Origin: Ciona intestinalis
Lineage: Eukaryota > Chordata > Ascidiacea > Phlebobranchia > Cionidae
DNA: 64,000 bases
Direction: 5' to 3'
NCBI RefSeq assembly: GCF_000224145.3
Contig: NC_020174.2
Location: 5,288,856 to 5,352,855 of the forward strand
This document shows, piece after piece, positions 1 through 13,000 of this stretch. A program made the position numbers and the translations under genes. The notes under the pieces are model-generated. The model had not been told where the DNA came from and did not search any database. It was given only the letters and a program-made list of their open reading frames with translations. Within the stretch, counting starts at the first letter, position 1, and each line of letters begins with the position of its first letter.

Positions 1-91
1 GATATTACAGTTAATAATCACTTTTAAATGCTGTGTTTTGTGTTTAACAAATTTTAATTACTTTTTGCTTATTGAAATATTTTTTGTTCAG

Positions 92-3000
92 TTACAAACT
101 GGTGATCACTTTAGGAGAAACAACAGCGGAAATAATGCTCAAAGTGAAAGCTTTTATCAGGTTTGACAGCAGTTTAAATCCTCTGTTCGAAAATATTGTT
201 TTGAGCATTAGCATATTATTCATATGTTGTGTGTAATGAGATATCCATGTTAAGAAAAACTCCCTTTCTTTGCTTCAGTACATTGAAAGTTGATATCATG
301 CCTTTATTTCACCTAACTTTTTTGTTTCTACTTTGGATGTTTAGTTTAAAAATAAGACAATATTTTAATACAAGTAAATCGAATTGTGGAAGCGTAGTGT
401 TTAAGTAATGTGACCATATTGTACAGACCTGTCCAATTATTTAAACTGCTTGTTTATTTTGTTTTTCCTTTATTAGGAGCAGGGTGGTCCAAGCATTTCA
501 AAGGTGCCAGGAAACAACACAGCTCGGTTGGGTAATCAAAGTCAGCAGCAGAAAAGTGGATCCTACTTACCTGGTATATTACTGCTTGCTGCTTTCATTT
601 TATTAATTGAAGAGTTTAAACTACAGTCTACAAACATTGCTAAGGCAGTTCTACTGTGTAGTTTGTATAACACATTTGTTCTATAGTCAAATGGAACTTA
701 TGCTTTGGCAGTTTGGCACATAGCCATTTACATATAAAGTATTAGGAAATGTAGGCTTTATAAGTAATAAGTATATTATTAACATTGCTTACAGCCTACA
801 ATGGTACACATTGTGTTTCCACCATGCGTTCTATTCATATTTATTCTATACGTGTGAGTTTCTCGAGAACCTAGGATTTAGGCCGGATTTGGCCCATTAC
901 CGCAATACCCAGACTGCTTATGTATATCTGAAAGCAAAGTTTTTCTGGAACATTGATCAACCAGTGTGACTTTGTCTCAAATAAGTCCATCAGACTCCGA
1001 CATGATGACTTGCATAACTCTCAGGTGATCGTGTTATATTTGCTGAGTCACCTTCCGCACCTGGAATTCCGATTGTTTATCGAACTTCTGAGGAGAGAGC
1101 AGCCAACCCAGATCGACTTAATTTAGACAGGTATGATCAGGATGCTTTTAATTAGATTTAAAACCAGGTATTATGAATCTCCGTATGATGCATTGCAATC
1201 CTTTAGATCTTTTAGCAACAAAATTCGTGAAAAAAATTTTTGTTACAATTTTTTTTTTTTTTTTTTTCTTACAACTACGAAATGAATTAGAAGACTTGAT
1301 TTTTGCCTGTTCTGTATTTGGTAGCACTTGAATAAAATAATTATTTGATGATGTGATGCATCATTATTTCCTTCTAGACGAAGATTAACAGTCTGTCCGA
1401 TCCTGGAGGGGGAGGAGCATCTTCGACTCCTTAACTTCCAACACAACCTAATCACGAGGATCCAACATCTTTCCAACCTCCGAAGACTCATCTTCCTTGA
1501 TCTCTATGACAACCAGATAGAGGAGATGACGGGATTATCTTCACTTAAATCTCTCCGTGTTCTCATGTTGGGAAAGAACAGGTGATAATGATTATTAAAC
1601 AACTGTGTTGGGGATAACCTTTCAACGGTTCATCTGGAATGAAAAAACCTAGCGTTTTATGACGGGAATCATTCCCTGATGCAAGTCTTGCTAAATTGCA
1701 GACGAAACGTCGGAAATACATTACATTTTTATACCAGATGAGCTGTTGAAAGAATATTTACATTATGCCTGGTAGCATTGTTCACCTATTTTTTTACAAA
1801 AAAAAACCTGAAACCCCAGGATTCGACAAATCAGCAGCCTTGATAACCTGGTGAAGCTTGATGTGTTAGACCTTCATGGCAACCAAATACAAACTGTTGA
1901 AAACTTGAGTCATTTATCCGAACTACGAGTTCTAAACCTCGCTGGTAATCAAATTGAGGTTAGAAAGTTTTAATCAAAAACGTTTGTTTTAAATGAAATA
2001 TTTTCAAGGTAAATTTCTCATAACATTAAACCTTTAGAAAAAGTGGATAGTTTTAATCCAAAATGTATGTTTAAAATGAAATATTTTTTCAAGAGAAACC
2101 AACCTAACAAGGCTATACAGGTTTCTTTGCAATTATTAATATATTTATATAATAGTTATATTGTAGCATTTTGGGGGGCAGACCAAAATACTAGACCCTT
2201 TAATGTCAAGTGTTGTATTATATTTCTAAAACTTAAAAATAATATATGAACCATATTGCAACTAGTAAGACAAAAAACCTGCTTGATGCTTCTCTATTTA
2301 TCCTATCATCCCTACCAACAATACTGATCCATCAATACATTACAGCATGTGAGCAACCTTTCTGGTATGGACACATTAGCAGAGTTAAACTTAAGAAGAA
2401 ATATAATCGCTTCTGTGTCGGAGGTCGACCTGCTTACATCACTACAGAGATTATTTTTAAGCTTTAATAACATTTCAAGGTAAACAGTTATTAGGAATAT
2501 GAAATTGTTATAAATAATGTTTTCAATAAATCTCCTGGACAGTTTCTTTATACTTGATGTTGTAATATTTATATTTGTTTGCTATTTTGATGTTATATTA
2601 TTCGAAACAATAAAATATACAGCATCCGGTGTATTTGTATTGATTTATCAAAAAAAAACTACAATTTTCTCGAAATTCTTCTTTATATTTGGTAATACTT
2701 TATTTCTGTATATGTTATTGCCTAAATACTGTTGTCTCTATGCTATTGTTTATATTAAACTTTTAAAGGTCCAGTTCTTTTATTTTTAATTGAGCTTCCT
2801 CCATAGGTGGGGTGATATTGAGTGTCTTAGTGATGCAAGTGCATTATGTGAGATATCCTTGGATGGGAACCCCATCTCAAGTGACGTCTGCTACAAACAA
2901 ATTGTCCTACGAAGCATGCCACAGCTGCGACAACTAGACATGAAAAGAATTTCAGTTAGTTGTTTATAATTGGGCGCGACTGTTTTAGTTAAATAATTCT

Positions 3001-6000
3001 GTTGCCATGACAAAGTTAGTTTGTTCGTTTCTGAACCAGAGAATATTGGGTTGTGGCTCGATGCTGCTACCACTGTAAGTGTGTGTGTCCTTGGTCAAGT
3101 AACTTTATAGTAATTGCTGCAATAACACAGTGTTGCTTATTTTGACAAAATAGTTTAAAAAACCTTTATTGAAAAAAAAACAAAATAAAATTCTAAAGTG
3201 CTGTAATGTCTAATGTGTATAATTAAGTTATGTATTCCATACTGTTATGTTTAGGAGGATGAGCGAAGAATGACAGCAGTTTTGATCAGGAAAGAAGAAG
3301 ATAGAAAACGTGAAGTTCACAAACAGGTTGGATCTCTCCTCTTCTTGGATTACACACTTAAGTCTTGGCAAACTTAACTTTAGAAATACGGTTGCGGTTG
3401 GCAAAAAGGTCGAAATACACAACATTTTTCATACCATATAAGCTGTTAGCCTGTTACAAGATTATTTATGGACTTTCCTGATCCAGGTGATTGCGAAAGA
3501 GAAGAAAAGGTTAGCAATCAACAACGCAGCTCGCCAGTGGGAAGCTGAGCATGGTGGTCGTCCTATTCCTCCCAGGTGGAGGGAAGATCAGAACCTCCAC
3601 TTCCGAGAGGATCGCGGAATCTTCTCGCAAGTTGCTCCGAGTTCGGGAGAGAGCTCTCCTCTTACGGGGAGAAGTGAGAGCACGGATAAATCAGCGTGGC
3701 TCAGTGCAGGAAACTCCAACCGAAGTGTCAACAACAACAATAATAACAACAGATTGTATGTGCTTGTTTTTTTGTTGCATAAATAAGCAAAAAGTTGAGG
3801 TGACACTTAACATTATGCTTATACTTTTACCTTATTTTTAAGCACTAACCTGCATTTTACTTACAATAATCTCACCCACAGACCCAACATCACGTCACTG
3901 GATATATCCGAGAGCTACCTCGCTGAAATTGACGGTGAAAATCTTCAGTTGTTTGGTCCAGGGGCATTGGATTCTTTGGACAAAAATTGGGGTAAATTCT
4001 TTTATCTAACCGGGTTTAACCTTTTATTTTAAACATACTATTAATAGAAGACTAGATCACTAGAGCATATTTGTCTCCCAAAAAAAAATAGTCACCCACA
4101 AAGTAACATACATGGTAACTCATAAGCTAGCACGAGGTGTATAAACCCCCATGTTGGTATGACATCATTTTCCGGCCATGCGAGGATAAAGTAAGTTATA
4201 TTTATCCATTTATTCATTCATTTTTAACCTCTTTTATTAACAATATAGTCTGCAAAAGACCCCTACACCACTTAAATCACTGCTGTATATTATGTTTTCC
4301 TTTCAAATTTTAAACATTTGATATCTTGTACATGACAGGCAACCAAGCATCCAGTGCAGTCACCACAATAACAATACAGTTTATTAATTTCGACGACCTT
4401 TGCAACTATATTATTAAGATTAAGAACAAGTTTATCAACGCAGTGGTAAGTAGTCATCTAAATGCTGGGAAAATAAATGACACGAAACATATTTTTTTAT
4501 ATCTTGATATTATATTATACATCGTGTATTCCAGCACTGCTAAACTGAATACTGAACTTTAACACATACACCTGCAACATGCTTACCGTAACACATACCC
4601 TTGCAGCATGTTTACACAAACACATATTATATAGCTTATAGGTAGGATCAGGGGTGCACCAAAGTGACATTCGTGCTATACCTTTTGTACTCCCTGCCAC
4701 ATAAAGTTAAAATATATTTTTTTTAGCATTTGATACTGAAAGAAGTAAACCTGCACAGCTTGCAGCAGCTGAACGCTCTCTCACAAATGAAACGTCTTGA
4801 AACACTTTCAGTAGAATGTGGACCCGGCAACCCTGTCACACAATTCTCACTCTGGAAATCTTACGTCATTTTTCGATTGTCGCATCTATCTCTTGCTAAA
4901 CTTAACGGGGAGGAGGTAAGAATACAAATTAATTTTTTTTTTATCTTATGTTCATACAAGTAGCAGCATCTAATATGGAAAAATATAAATCATATTTATT
5001 TTTCCTATCTTCATCATATGTATGTTTTCTACAGGTAAATTTTTTTGTAAACATATGATTTATTTATAGTTATATACATTGTTCAATAACTATAATACTT
5101 AAATTTATAAACAAAGTTACGTACTTGGCCAATATCTTTTTATTCATGTGGCTTTGAGGTTATTTTATAAATTTCCCAGTTAATGCTTACACTTTCATTT
5201 ATATTTGTCCGGTTTTATTTGACTTTCAATTGTTGTATGTTTGTTTTTCTCTCACTTTATTTGAGTTGTACCTGATTAAGTTTGCTATGGGTTGAATCTT
5301 ACTTTATTTTAGTCGTAATAAATGCAGTATATAAATTCTACATAAAGGTACAAGGTACTTATTTAAGTTTGTGTACCTGTTGTACATTCAGTATTGAGAA
5401 TAGATCTTGTATCAAAGCAAATAGAGATTGTTTTGGCCAGTTTCCAAGTACAGCAAGTTTCAGTGTTGTCAGTAAGTTTCTTTGCACTGAACAGAACATA
5501 TCTTTTGCTGAACCTCTAAAATAACATACTACTTTCTCAGGTGTCGGCCGCAGATGTTGTTGCTTCAGAAAAGATTTTCGGTTCCTTATCACTGGTGACC
5601 ACGTCTCAATTATCCCAGTTTCGATTAGTTGCTTTGCTTGGAGAAACACGGCAGAAGCAACTTACATCTAGCAAGGAATCAAAGAAATCTAAGGGTTGGT
5701 TCATGTTTTTTCAGATAAAACTGTTTTAAAATAGGCTGTACATAAAGCTTGATGTTTTGCTTAGGTTAATATTTAATACTTATTCTTGCTTTTCTAGAGT
5801 AATTATAGTAGAGTGGGGAAAGATGGGACACCTTTCCACCTTTTTTCTTGTCCTATGTGGTAGTAAACAAAGAACATTCAAAGAATTATAAAACCGTATC
5901 ATCGCAATCCAATGGAACGGTGTTAATTGTTTAAAATACGATCAGGATATTTGTATAATATGTGCTAAAGGTATTCCATTTTCCCCAACCCTACGCTACT

Positions 6001-6404
6001 ATATTTCTTACAGCATTTTAAATTGTGTTCATTAAATTAATTATTTTTTTTTAGGCGAAGCAGAAAGCAGGTTAGCTGCTGTTGAATCTGTTGGTAGAGC
6101 CGGTTTGCAATACATACCACAAAAGCAAATGGAAGTTAAAGCAATTGTATGTATATTACCTAGTAGTCTAACAGATACATCAACTGTTCATTTTTTGCAG
6201 GATACTAAATGCCGTGCAGAAGTGGCACGTGACATTGTACGCACCTTGAAAAAAGACGTTGGTGTAATAGCTTCCAAACAGTCTATGCTGACTAAACTGT
6301 GGCCAGAAATATTTGTCGACCTTATAAAAGAAGCGGTGCTTGATATGTACAGTATGGAAGAATATGTAAAACGTGAAGTGAAGGCTTTTGAAGCAATCCT
6401 GTAA
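92..6404 (+). CDS. LRRC49: LRRC49 orthologue, leucine-rich repeat protein of tubulin polyglutamylase complex (5' end outside window)
   Basis: Fifteen exons join in frame: 92-160, 477-573, 1025-1130, 1378-1581, 1820-1958, 2346-2479, 2807-2954, 3255-3326, 3487-3755, 3882-3991, 4339-4445, 4727-4915, 5541-5694, 6055-6146, 6201-6404 (TAA). All junctions are GT-AG and phase-consistent, giving 697 visible residues; human LRRC49 is about 690, so little is missing upstream. Exons at 1378-2954 encode consecutive SDS22-type leucine-rich repeats (LRLLNFQHNLITRIQ, LIFLDLYDNQIEEM, LDVLDLHGNQ-like). They are followed by the LRR cap (MPQLRQLDMKRIS), a charged helix (KEKKRLAINNAARQW) and the conserved C-terminal region (LWKSYVIFRLSHLSLAKLNG; KLWPEIFVDLIKEAV). 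The order and wording match vertebrate LRRC49. In vertebrates this protein belongs to the TTLL1 tubulin polyglutamylase complex and helps place it at centrosomes and cilia. An AAC-rich stretch near 3729-3750 encodes seven asparagines in a low-complexity linker. Confidence 0.95.
862..915. repeat. Dispersed repeat, TTAGGCCGGATTTGGCCCA type
   Basis: The block TTAGGCCGGATTTGGCCCA in an LRRC49 intron resembles ATAGGCCAGATTTAGCCCA at 34812-34870 in protocadherin A intron 3. Two diverged copies of one short dispersed element are the simplest explanation. Confidence 0.4.
1690..1765. repeat. Dispersed repeat with ATACCAGATGAGCTGTT core
   Basis: GGAAATACATTACATTTTTA followed by TACCAGATGAGCTGTTGAAA resembles AATACACAACATTTTTCATA plus CCATATAAGCTGTTAG at 3408-3455 in another intron of the same gene, so both are probably copies of one element. 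Confidence 0.35.
3030..3115 (+). mobile_element. SINE-type fragment with CCTTGG-CAAG motif (LRRC49 intron)
   Basis: Contains TTGTGGCTCGATGCTGCTAC, CACTGTAAGTGTGTGTGTCC and TTGGTCAAGTAACTTTA. The GTCCTTGG-CAAG-xACTTTA pattern is typical of the conserved central domain of several deuterostome SINEs. It aligns by eye with 58949-59035. Confidence 0.5.
4092..4223 (+). mobile_element. SINE-like element, copy a (LRRC49 intron)
   Basis: Shared core GGTAACTCATAAGCTAGCAC, GAGGTGTATAAA and CATGCGAGGATAAAGTAAGTT, ending in a (TTCA)n-type tail. The tail of simple repeat and constant 3' end suggest a retroposed short element. Confidence 0.65.
5804..6004. mobile_element. MITE-like element, copy 1 (LRRC49 intron)
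   Basis: About 200 bp bounded by near-palindromic ends: TATAGTAGAGTGGGGAAAG at the left and CCCCAACCCTACGCTACTAT at the right. Internal blocks shared with the other copies are AAAGAACATTCAAAGAATTATAAAACCGT, quoted here only for recognition in parts (CAAAGAACAT, TATAAAACCGT), plus GTTAATTGTTTAAAA and GATCAGGATATT. It has no coding capacity. Confidence 0.75.
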
Positions 6405-6523
6405 ACTTTTCTTCGCTTTCTTAATACCACTGTTTTTTCTAATACCCTATTCATTTTCGTTGCCTTAGACTTAGACACTGTTCCACAACTTGCACATTGT
6501 GAACGATTTTTTTTCTTTCTTGT

Positions 6524-6529
6524 AATAAA
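6524..6529 (+). terminator. Poly(A) signal for LRRC49
   Basis: AATAAA lies 120 bp after the LRRC49 stop codon, within AT-rich sequence. This is the normal place for a 3' end and implies a short 3' UTR that ends well before the next gene. Confidence 0.6.
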
Positions 6530-7060
6530 TTAAATTACCCAAAAATGTTGTAACTGTAATAAATTCTGTGAGTCTGACCCTGATCTGGTGCTAGAGTTAA
6601 ACGATCTTTGTGTAAAGAAATACAATAAGGATCTGGTGCTACAAAAATGAAGTCTAACGAATCGTGTAACAAAAAATATATATTCCACATGAATGGCATC
6701 GTCAGTCTCTTTTTCAATAGAATGAAATGGTTACTTGGGTGGGCATCGAACTCGGGTTATTGTAGTCTTTACCCAATCAGAATGGGCTCGTCTTCTGTGG
6801 CATGCATATTTTTGAGTAAAAGAAAAAGGCGAACTTGTGTGCTATTTCAACCATCGTGGTTTTGCGACTGTGTGTGTAAAGAGCATGAGTGCGTGACACG
6901 TGAACAAACAGTTCAAATTTTTGCGCCAATTGGCGCATGTGCGTTTAAAAACAATGAGAATTAGTTGTGCACAAAACAAAGCATTGTGAAAGTTGTATCA
7001 CATTACCCGCCGTAGCTTTATGTTATTATACAGTAATCTTATTCTTTTAGTTGATTTTAG
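6530..7060. other. Spacer between LRRC49 and the MTUS-like gene
   Basis: This roughly 530-bp spacer has no convincing exon on either strand. A tRNA-like B-box resemblance on the minus strand near 6740-6760 is too weak to call. The right edge is a pyrimidine-rich 3' splice acceptor (AG at 7059-7060), so the promoter or the 5' part of an outron for the next gene probably lies here. Confidence 0.5.
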
Positions 7061-7076
7061 GGCTTAGAAAAATAGG
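7059..7076 (+). promoter_or_regulatory. Candidate trans-splice or 5'-UTR splice acceptor of the MTUS-like gene
   Basis: A TTTTAG acceptor after a T-rich tract leaves only 16 nt before the ATG at 7077. Tunicates add a spliced leader to many mRNAs at unpaired acceptors of this kind. It could equally be the end of an intron in the 5' UTR; sequence alone cannot tell. Confidence 0.4.
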
Positions 7077-10000
7077 ATGAGCGCCAAAACTCCTGATGTA
7101 AATTGCAACAACACGTTTAAATGCGATGTTAATGAAACAAACCGGCTTGACGATGAAGGTCAGTTTAATTATAAGATCACCTCAACTATATTAACTAAAT
7201 ATTTACAACAGTTTTCAGTGAGAATGAAGAATACGATCCAGCGTGCATGGATTTGTTGGAGGTTGGTAGTTTAGCAAGTATTATAAAATCAAAATGGAGA
7301 ACATTTTGCTCTTGTTTTATTACAACTTTATTTGTAGGGTAAGGCGATTAATGAAGGAGAGTTGGACTCATGGTTACACGCTCCAGGTAATGAACTATAT
7401 GTTTCATAATATTCCTGATTTGGGCTTCAAAATTTTTATTATAATACTGGGTGTAAGGAGTTTTAAAGTGTGTGGTTGCATTGTGTTTAAGCCATTGAAG
7501 AAATTTTCTTCTCCTACAACAGTAAAATGCATATTTCTGTTTTAACTGTCCTGTCTGTGGGCTAGGCCATAATTAATATGTTTTTCTTCTTTATATTGTC
7601 CTGTAAAGTAAGTAAATAACCACATGAAATTTTGTAGAACAGTTCTTAGGATATGATAGTGGTTGTGGGACATTTTAGGTGAAGTTTATCCAGTGTGCCT
7701 AACTATAATTGGGAATTGCCTAAATTTTCAATTGGTGTAGACTTGTGCAAAAAAGATGCAAGTGCAGTGCATGTAAACAAAGCAAGTTTTGTAACAAAAC
7801 CATCGAACTCAACTTATGACCTTGGGAATTGTTCTGGCCGCAAATCCCAGGTAAGCAAAAATAGTTTATCTTATAAATGTATGATGCAATTAAAATTTGG
7901 AATTTAGATTATTTTATACCGCACTGATTAAACATAACGTTAGAAGGGGTCTTTGTCAGTGATACATTTTAGATTGTTGCTGCATTAGGTTTGGATCTGA
8001 TAGTTCATGTATGTTATAGGTGGAATCTGTAAATTCTACGAAATCAGTGTGTGATGCATCGTTTACAAATTCACAAATTGATTTCAGTAAGTTGCATTTT
8101 GTGTTGTACATTTGTGTTGTGTAGCTTAGACCCTTTATACAAGCATACAGATTGAACTGGTTTTGCAATGATAAAAATTAAACCATACAAATTTCTGGAT
8201 TATTTGTAGTTGTTGTTATTATGAAAAGTGTCCACTTAATGTCCACTTACTGAGGTGTCAAGTGTCGTAAATATAATGTGCCAATAAGTTGAAAACTATG
8301 CAATATTAGATGTTTTCTATGTTAATATTTCTTAAACTGTTCACCGTGTTGTCCTGATGTCTAATACCATAGTTTATACTGTAGCCTACTGCTTAGTGCT
8401 TATATACCGTAGTTTAAGTCAAACATTACATTCGTGGGCATGTATTTTTAGTATTTATATAATACATTCATGTTTAGCCTTTTCTCTTATTTTAGTTTTG
8501 GCAGAACAAGCAAAAACTCAACAGAATTCCTCGGTATCCTTGGTTGATTTTGATGAAGTTGATGATGATGATTTCCTCTTTTCATCTGTAAGTATTCACT
8601 CAGCAGGTTATATAATAATATATATTAACCATTTTTTAAATGACCCTTTAGTGTTTTTGATCATTTCTTTTAATCATTTTTAAATGAATTTGGTATTTTT
8701 GTAACCATGAGCACCAAACTTTTTCTGAATTCACGACAGGCGAGGATAGTTAGCCGTACAAGTGCAGGGAACTAAGTTAGTCTTGACACCTATAGTCTTG
8801 ATTCTAGACTCCAGTTTATAAGGAACACTGGGTTAAAAAGTTACTTTAAAGATTCTATTTTAAATGAAATAAGAATTGAAGTAAAATTGTATATATTTAT
8901 AATATATATGTATTATATATTTATAATAAAGTATCTAAACTTTACAGGAAGCAAAGAAAATAAATGGGGAAAATATTTTGTCCGATAATTTTCTTGACTC
9001 CGAAACTAATCCTGGCCTTCGAGCGTCACCTATTCCTTTAGCAGCAGATATGGATGCTTATGTTACAAACACACCACCACAGAGAAGAAACAGTCCTCAG
9101 GTAAGCAGCATAAATCCAGTCTATTTATGGCAGTTACTAACTAAAATATTGTATATATATATACATTTATATATGATTTCATGATTTGTGTTGTGTCTGC
9201 TCAATACCTATTTTGATAGATAGTAACACCAACATATGCAGCTGATTTAGTTGTGTTTCATTACATGCTAAGTTGCTAACCAAGCGTGTAACGTACTTAA
9301 AAACACTTTACATTCTGATTATTCAAGTGTCATATACCGTTCCCCTATTGACATTGAACAGTGCTTTGCTGTTATGCCATACCCTGTTCAATACAAAACT
9401 ACAACCACAAACAGGCCTTGAACTTTTGTTTCAGTTGTTTCACTGCTTCGTGTATGTTATTAACTCCTATGAGCCTAAGTATACGTAATTCAACTTTACC
9501 TCATGAATGTTAATCATCATAAAAAATCATTCTTCAATAACTTTGTATACAAATCACTTTTTATTTATTTTTCATTTTAAAATTACAGATTTCATCTCCA
9601 TTCCAGTCACCCATAGACACGAGGCAGCGACCGTTTTCCATTTCATCAACAACTGCATCTCCTATCCGTCCAGGTGTTTCAATTATTCATTGACCTCCAT
9701 CTCAAATTCCATGTTCTTTTCAATCATCTCAATGCTATTGTATATTTAATACCCAGTTATCAGTTATACACCCAATGCAAAAACTGCTTTTAGAAAGTTT
9801 TTTTTAGAATGCTAATTATAAATAAATACATAAATATCTTACCAAGGCAATGTGATTGCATCAACACCTTTTCATGGCCGACACTTTTCATTACCACCCG
9901 ATGGAATACCCAACCAACCAGCACCGGAGGCAGCAGTGCATGCTATTGAATTTGGTAAGACAAATCTTTGTTTTGTCAAAAGCGTTTTGAACTTAAAACG

Positions 10001-13000
10001 TGTGTATAATTATCTGATATGTAGTTTCATCCAAAAACAAATTTTAAAGGGGTTATATTTTTATTGTGTCTTCCTTATAATGTTATTATAGTGAAGAATT
10101 GTTATAATTTGTAGCAGTGTTGGTGAATTAAACACCACCTTTTTAAACTAGTATCACAACAGTACCGGTACAATATTGTAGGAAAGGTAATTTCTTTGTA
10201 ATAAAATACATTGTGCCAGAGAGACACTACTACTGTTTTGAAGTCCAATCAAGCACATTGTTTCCTGTAGGCAGTACAATACTGTCCAAGAAACGCCTAT
10301 TTCCACACCATGAAAGCAATAAACAATGTTCTGTGTCTGCCTGTTTGTCACTACTTTTCTGTAGGACAGTGTTATATCAATTAATTGATTGTGCTACACC
10401 CCCTGTTTACCATACCATTGAAAAGAATCTAAAGTGCTATAACATTACTTTTGTCATGGCAGTTGTGACCAAACCAAGCAGCAACCAAACCTTTGATGCC
10501 GGCAACACAGCGGTGGTTTGTGGGAATTCTACTTTTACTGCTAAACCTGCCGAACCAACTGCCAACACTACTTTCAATACGGTTCCATCAGTTTCTGAGA
10601 AGGAAACTTTCATAACAGACTCAACATTTAACGTTGCCAACAACGAAACTGTTGATGCCGAACAGCAAAGTTCACAACGGGGTAATGCAACATTTAAAAC
10701 AGAACAACCAATATCAGAAGTTGTCAATACAACATTCAACAAAGAACAACATGCCTCAACTTGTATCAACACAACATTCAACAAGGACCAACCAAATTTA
10801 ACTCAGATCAATACAACATTCAACAAAGAACAGCAGGCCTCATCTTGCATCAACACAACATTCAACAAGGAACAACCCAAACTAACTCACGCCAATATTA
10901 ACACAACGTTTAATGCAGATCAACCAAGTCAAACACACAACAACATAACTTTTAACGCACCAACACCTCAACAATCAAACACAACATATTCAACTTCTAA
11001 TTCAACATTTAACATGGGAAATCAACAAATGGAAGTTTCCCCAATCAACGAGGAGACTTTTAACAGTCCGGACAATGTTATCGCGAACTCAACGTTTAAC
11101 AAAGGCCCGTGTCCCAACAGCAATGACAAAGATCGCACCTTTGACGTTGGGACATCTCATGACGTGCAAATGAACTCTCAGTCGCCATCTAGCGAGAGTA
11201 CCAATGCCGATTCAAGCAAAGGTATTTTGTGGTTTTAAATTGTCATTAACAAATATTATAATACAAATACTGCAAGTGAATTGCGCATGTCTACGAAACG
11301 AAACAGTTTTATTTACTGGGTGAAAAGTTAAAAACTAAATATTCTTTTAGTCATGCTCACAACTACGATTCAGCGTTTTTACATTGCTATATTATAAAAA
11401 ACCGCAAACCATTCAAAGCTCCGGTAAATATAACGTATACTACAGCGGCCTGCTACCCTTCCCACGCCATTAATAGTGGGCTCTGTCGTTATTGTGCACA
11501 TACAAACCAAACCATAAGCGACCTTGTGTCCCTGGTGGCTTGACCGTCGCTATCACCACAATGTATTTTGATGCGAGCTTCATTACCGGGCTTTGCATTT
11601 ACGTATCTGGTTGTCCTGCCTTTGCGTGCTTGTTTAATATTTAACTACGCCAAACCGCAAGGTGTTACTGAAGCTACTTCTACTCCAGGTTGTTACAGTT
11701 TCATAAGTTTATATTTACATTTCTCTGTAGAACTGGAAAGCGAGACAATGAATTGTTCGAAACAAAGCATAACTTCCAAGTCAAAGTTACGAAAGCCGCT
11801 GTCTTCAGTTGGGGTAAGTTTACGTTTTAGTATATGGAATATAACGTTAATTATAACAAAGAACAACGCATTATTATGAAGTTTGAATTAATATTCTAAT
11901 TAATGAGTTTGGAAATGCATGTGTGTAAGTTTGTGTTTGTATATATAATAACTAACCAGGTTTAAAGCATGGGCGATGCATTTCATATTTACAATGTTGA
12001 CATTTATTAAATGATTTGTATAACTTTAGCCTCGTAATCGTAAAATGAAAGGGGGTTCAGCTGTCGCTACCTTTGTGTATGCGGTGTTAAGCTATCAAAA
12101 TACTTCAATAGGAGATGAGCACCGGCAACGTTTTACGAAACACCAGTGTGTTTTTATAACAGCACGAAACGTCTACAGCAGACGAACAGCTTCAATTTTT
12201 TTGTTAATATGACGTCTGACACTGACACGTTGATTGCTGGCGCCTAAGGGATACGTGATAACATTTCTGTAGGTTGCTGGTGCGTTGGGCTGTCGTGAAA
12301 TGTTGTATTGTTAGAAAGTAGTGCGTTAGAATATCAATGTAGGCGATGCGCCAAATTATTGTTTTAAGCGCTGTGTTGTATAGACTGTAGCATGCCGTTG
12401 AGTGTTTGGTGTGTAAGATAGGTTATCAACTTCATTTGAAACTTTAGCCAAAGGTACGCAACGGCAATGTTTAATGTCTCCTAATAAAAAAGATGAAACA
12501 ATAGTGTTTACACAGAGACAGTACGTAGAACCTAAACTATAAATAGAAAATTTCGCAGACAACAGTGCGAATATACGGTGAATGTATTTATTTAATTTAT
12601 TTATATTTCCTTGCCCACAGAATTCATCTGAGAGTGGAATTAAGTCAGGAATTCCAATGAAACGTTCAAGTCGATTAGTTGCTCCGAGAATGAATACGGC
12701 AGCCATATCACGTATACAGGTAAACCATACGCTGAATGTTATATAATCCAGGTTCTAAAACCTCAAAGGGTAAAATGTAGTGTTTTCGATATGTTAAAAT
12801 TGAATTGAGAAATTCGTTATGAGGATATAAAATGTAAATATTTTTGAAACGATAATTACCAACCGCTATTATAAAAGGGGCAAGTCGAATATAAACATGA
12901 TTGTTGTCGAAGTAAAATTGACTGTTGTGTTTTCTTAGGCCCGGTCACCACAGAAAACAGCGCAGTCGACCAACGTTGATGAGAATGCCACAACACTCAT

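Noticed and set aside
6730..6760. tRNA B-box resemblance on the minus strand (GAGTTCGATGCCC)
   Set aside because: No cloverleaf could be drawn around it.
6405..7076. LRRC49 and the MTUS-like gene as a tunicate operon
   Set aside because: The spacer is over 600 bp and contains a poly(A) signal soon after LRRC49; tunicate operon genes are usually much closer together.
10271..10462. Upstream extension of the N-x-T-F exon to the acceptor at 10269-10270
   Set aside because: Phase would allow it, but the reading is hydrophobic and Cys-rich, unlike the rest of the exon, and a good acceptor exists at 10461-10462.
10463..11221. N-x-T sites read as N-glycosylation sequons
   Set aside because: The protein has no signal peptide and a microtubule-associated architecture, so it should be cytoplasmic; the invariant part is N-x-T-F, not just the sequon.
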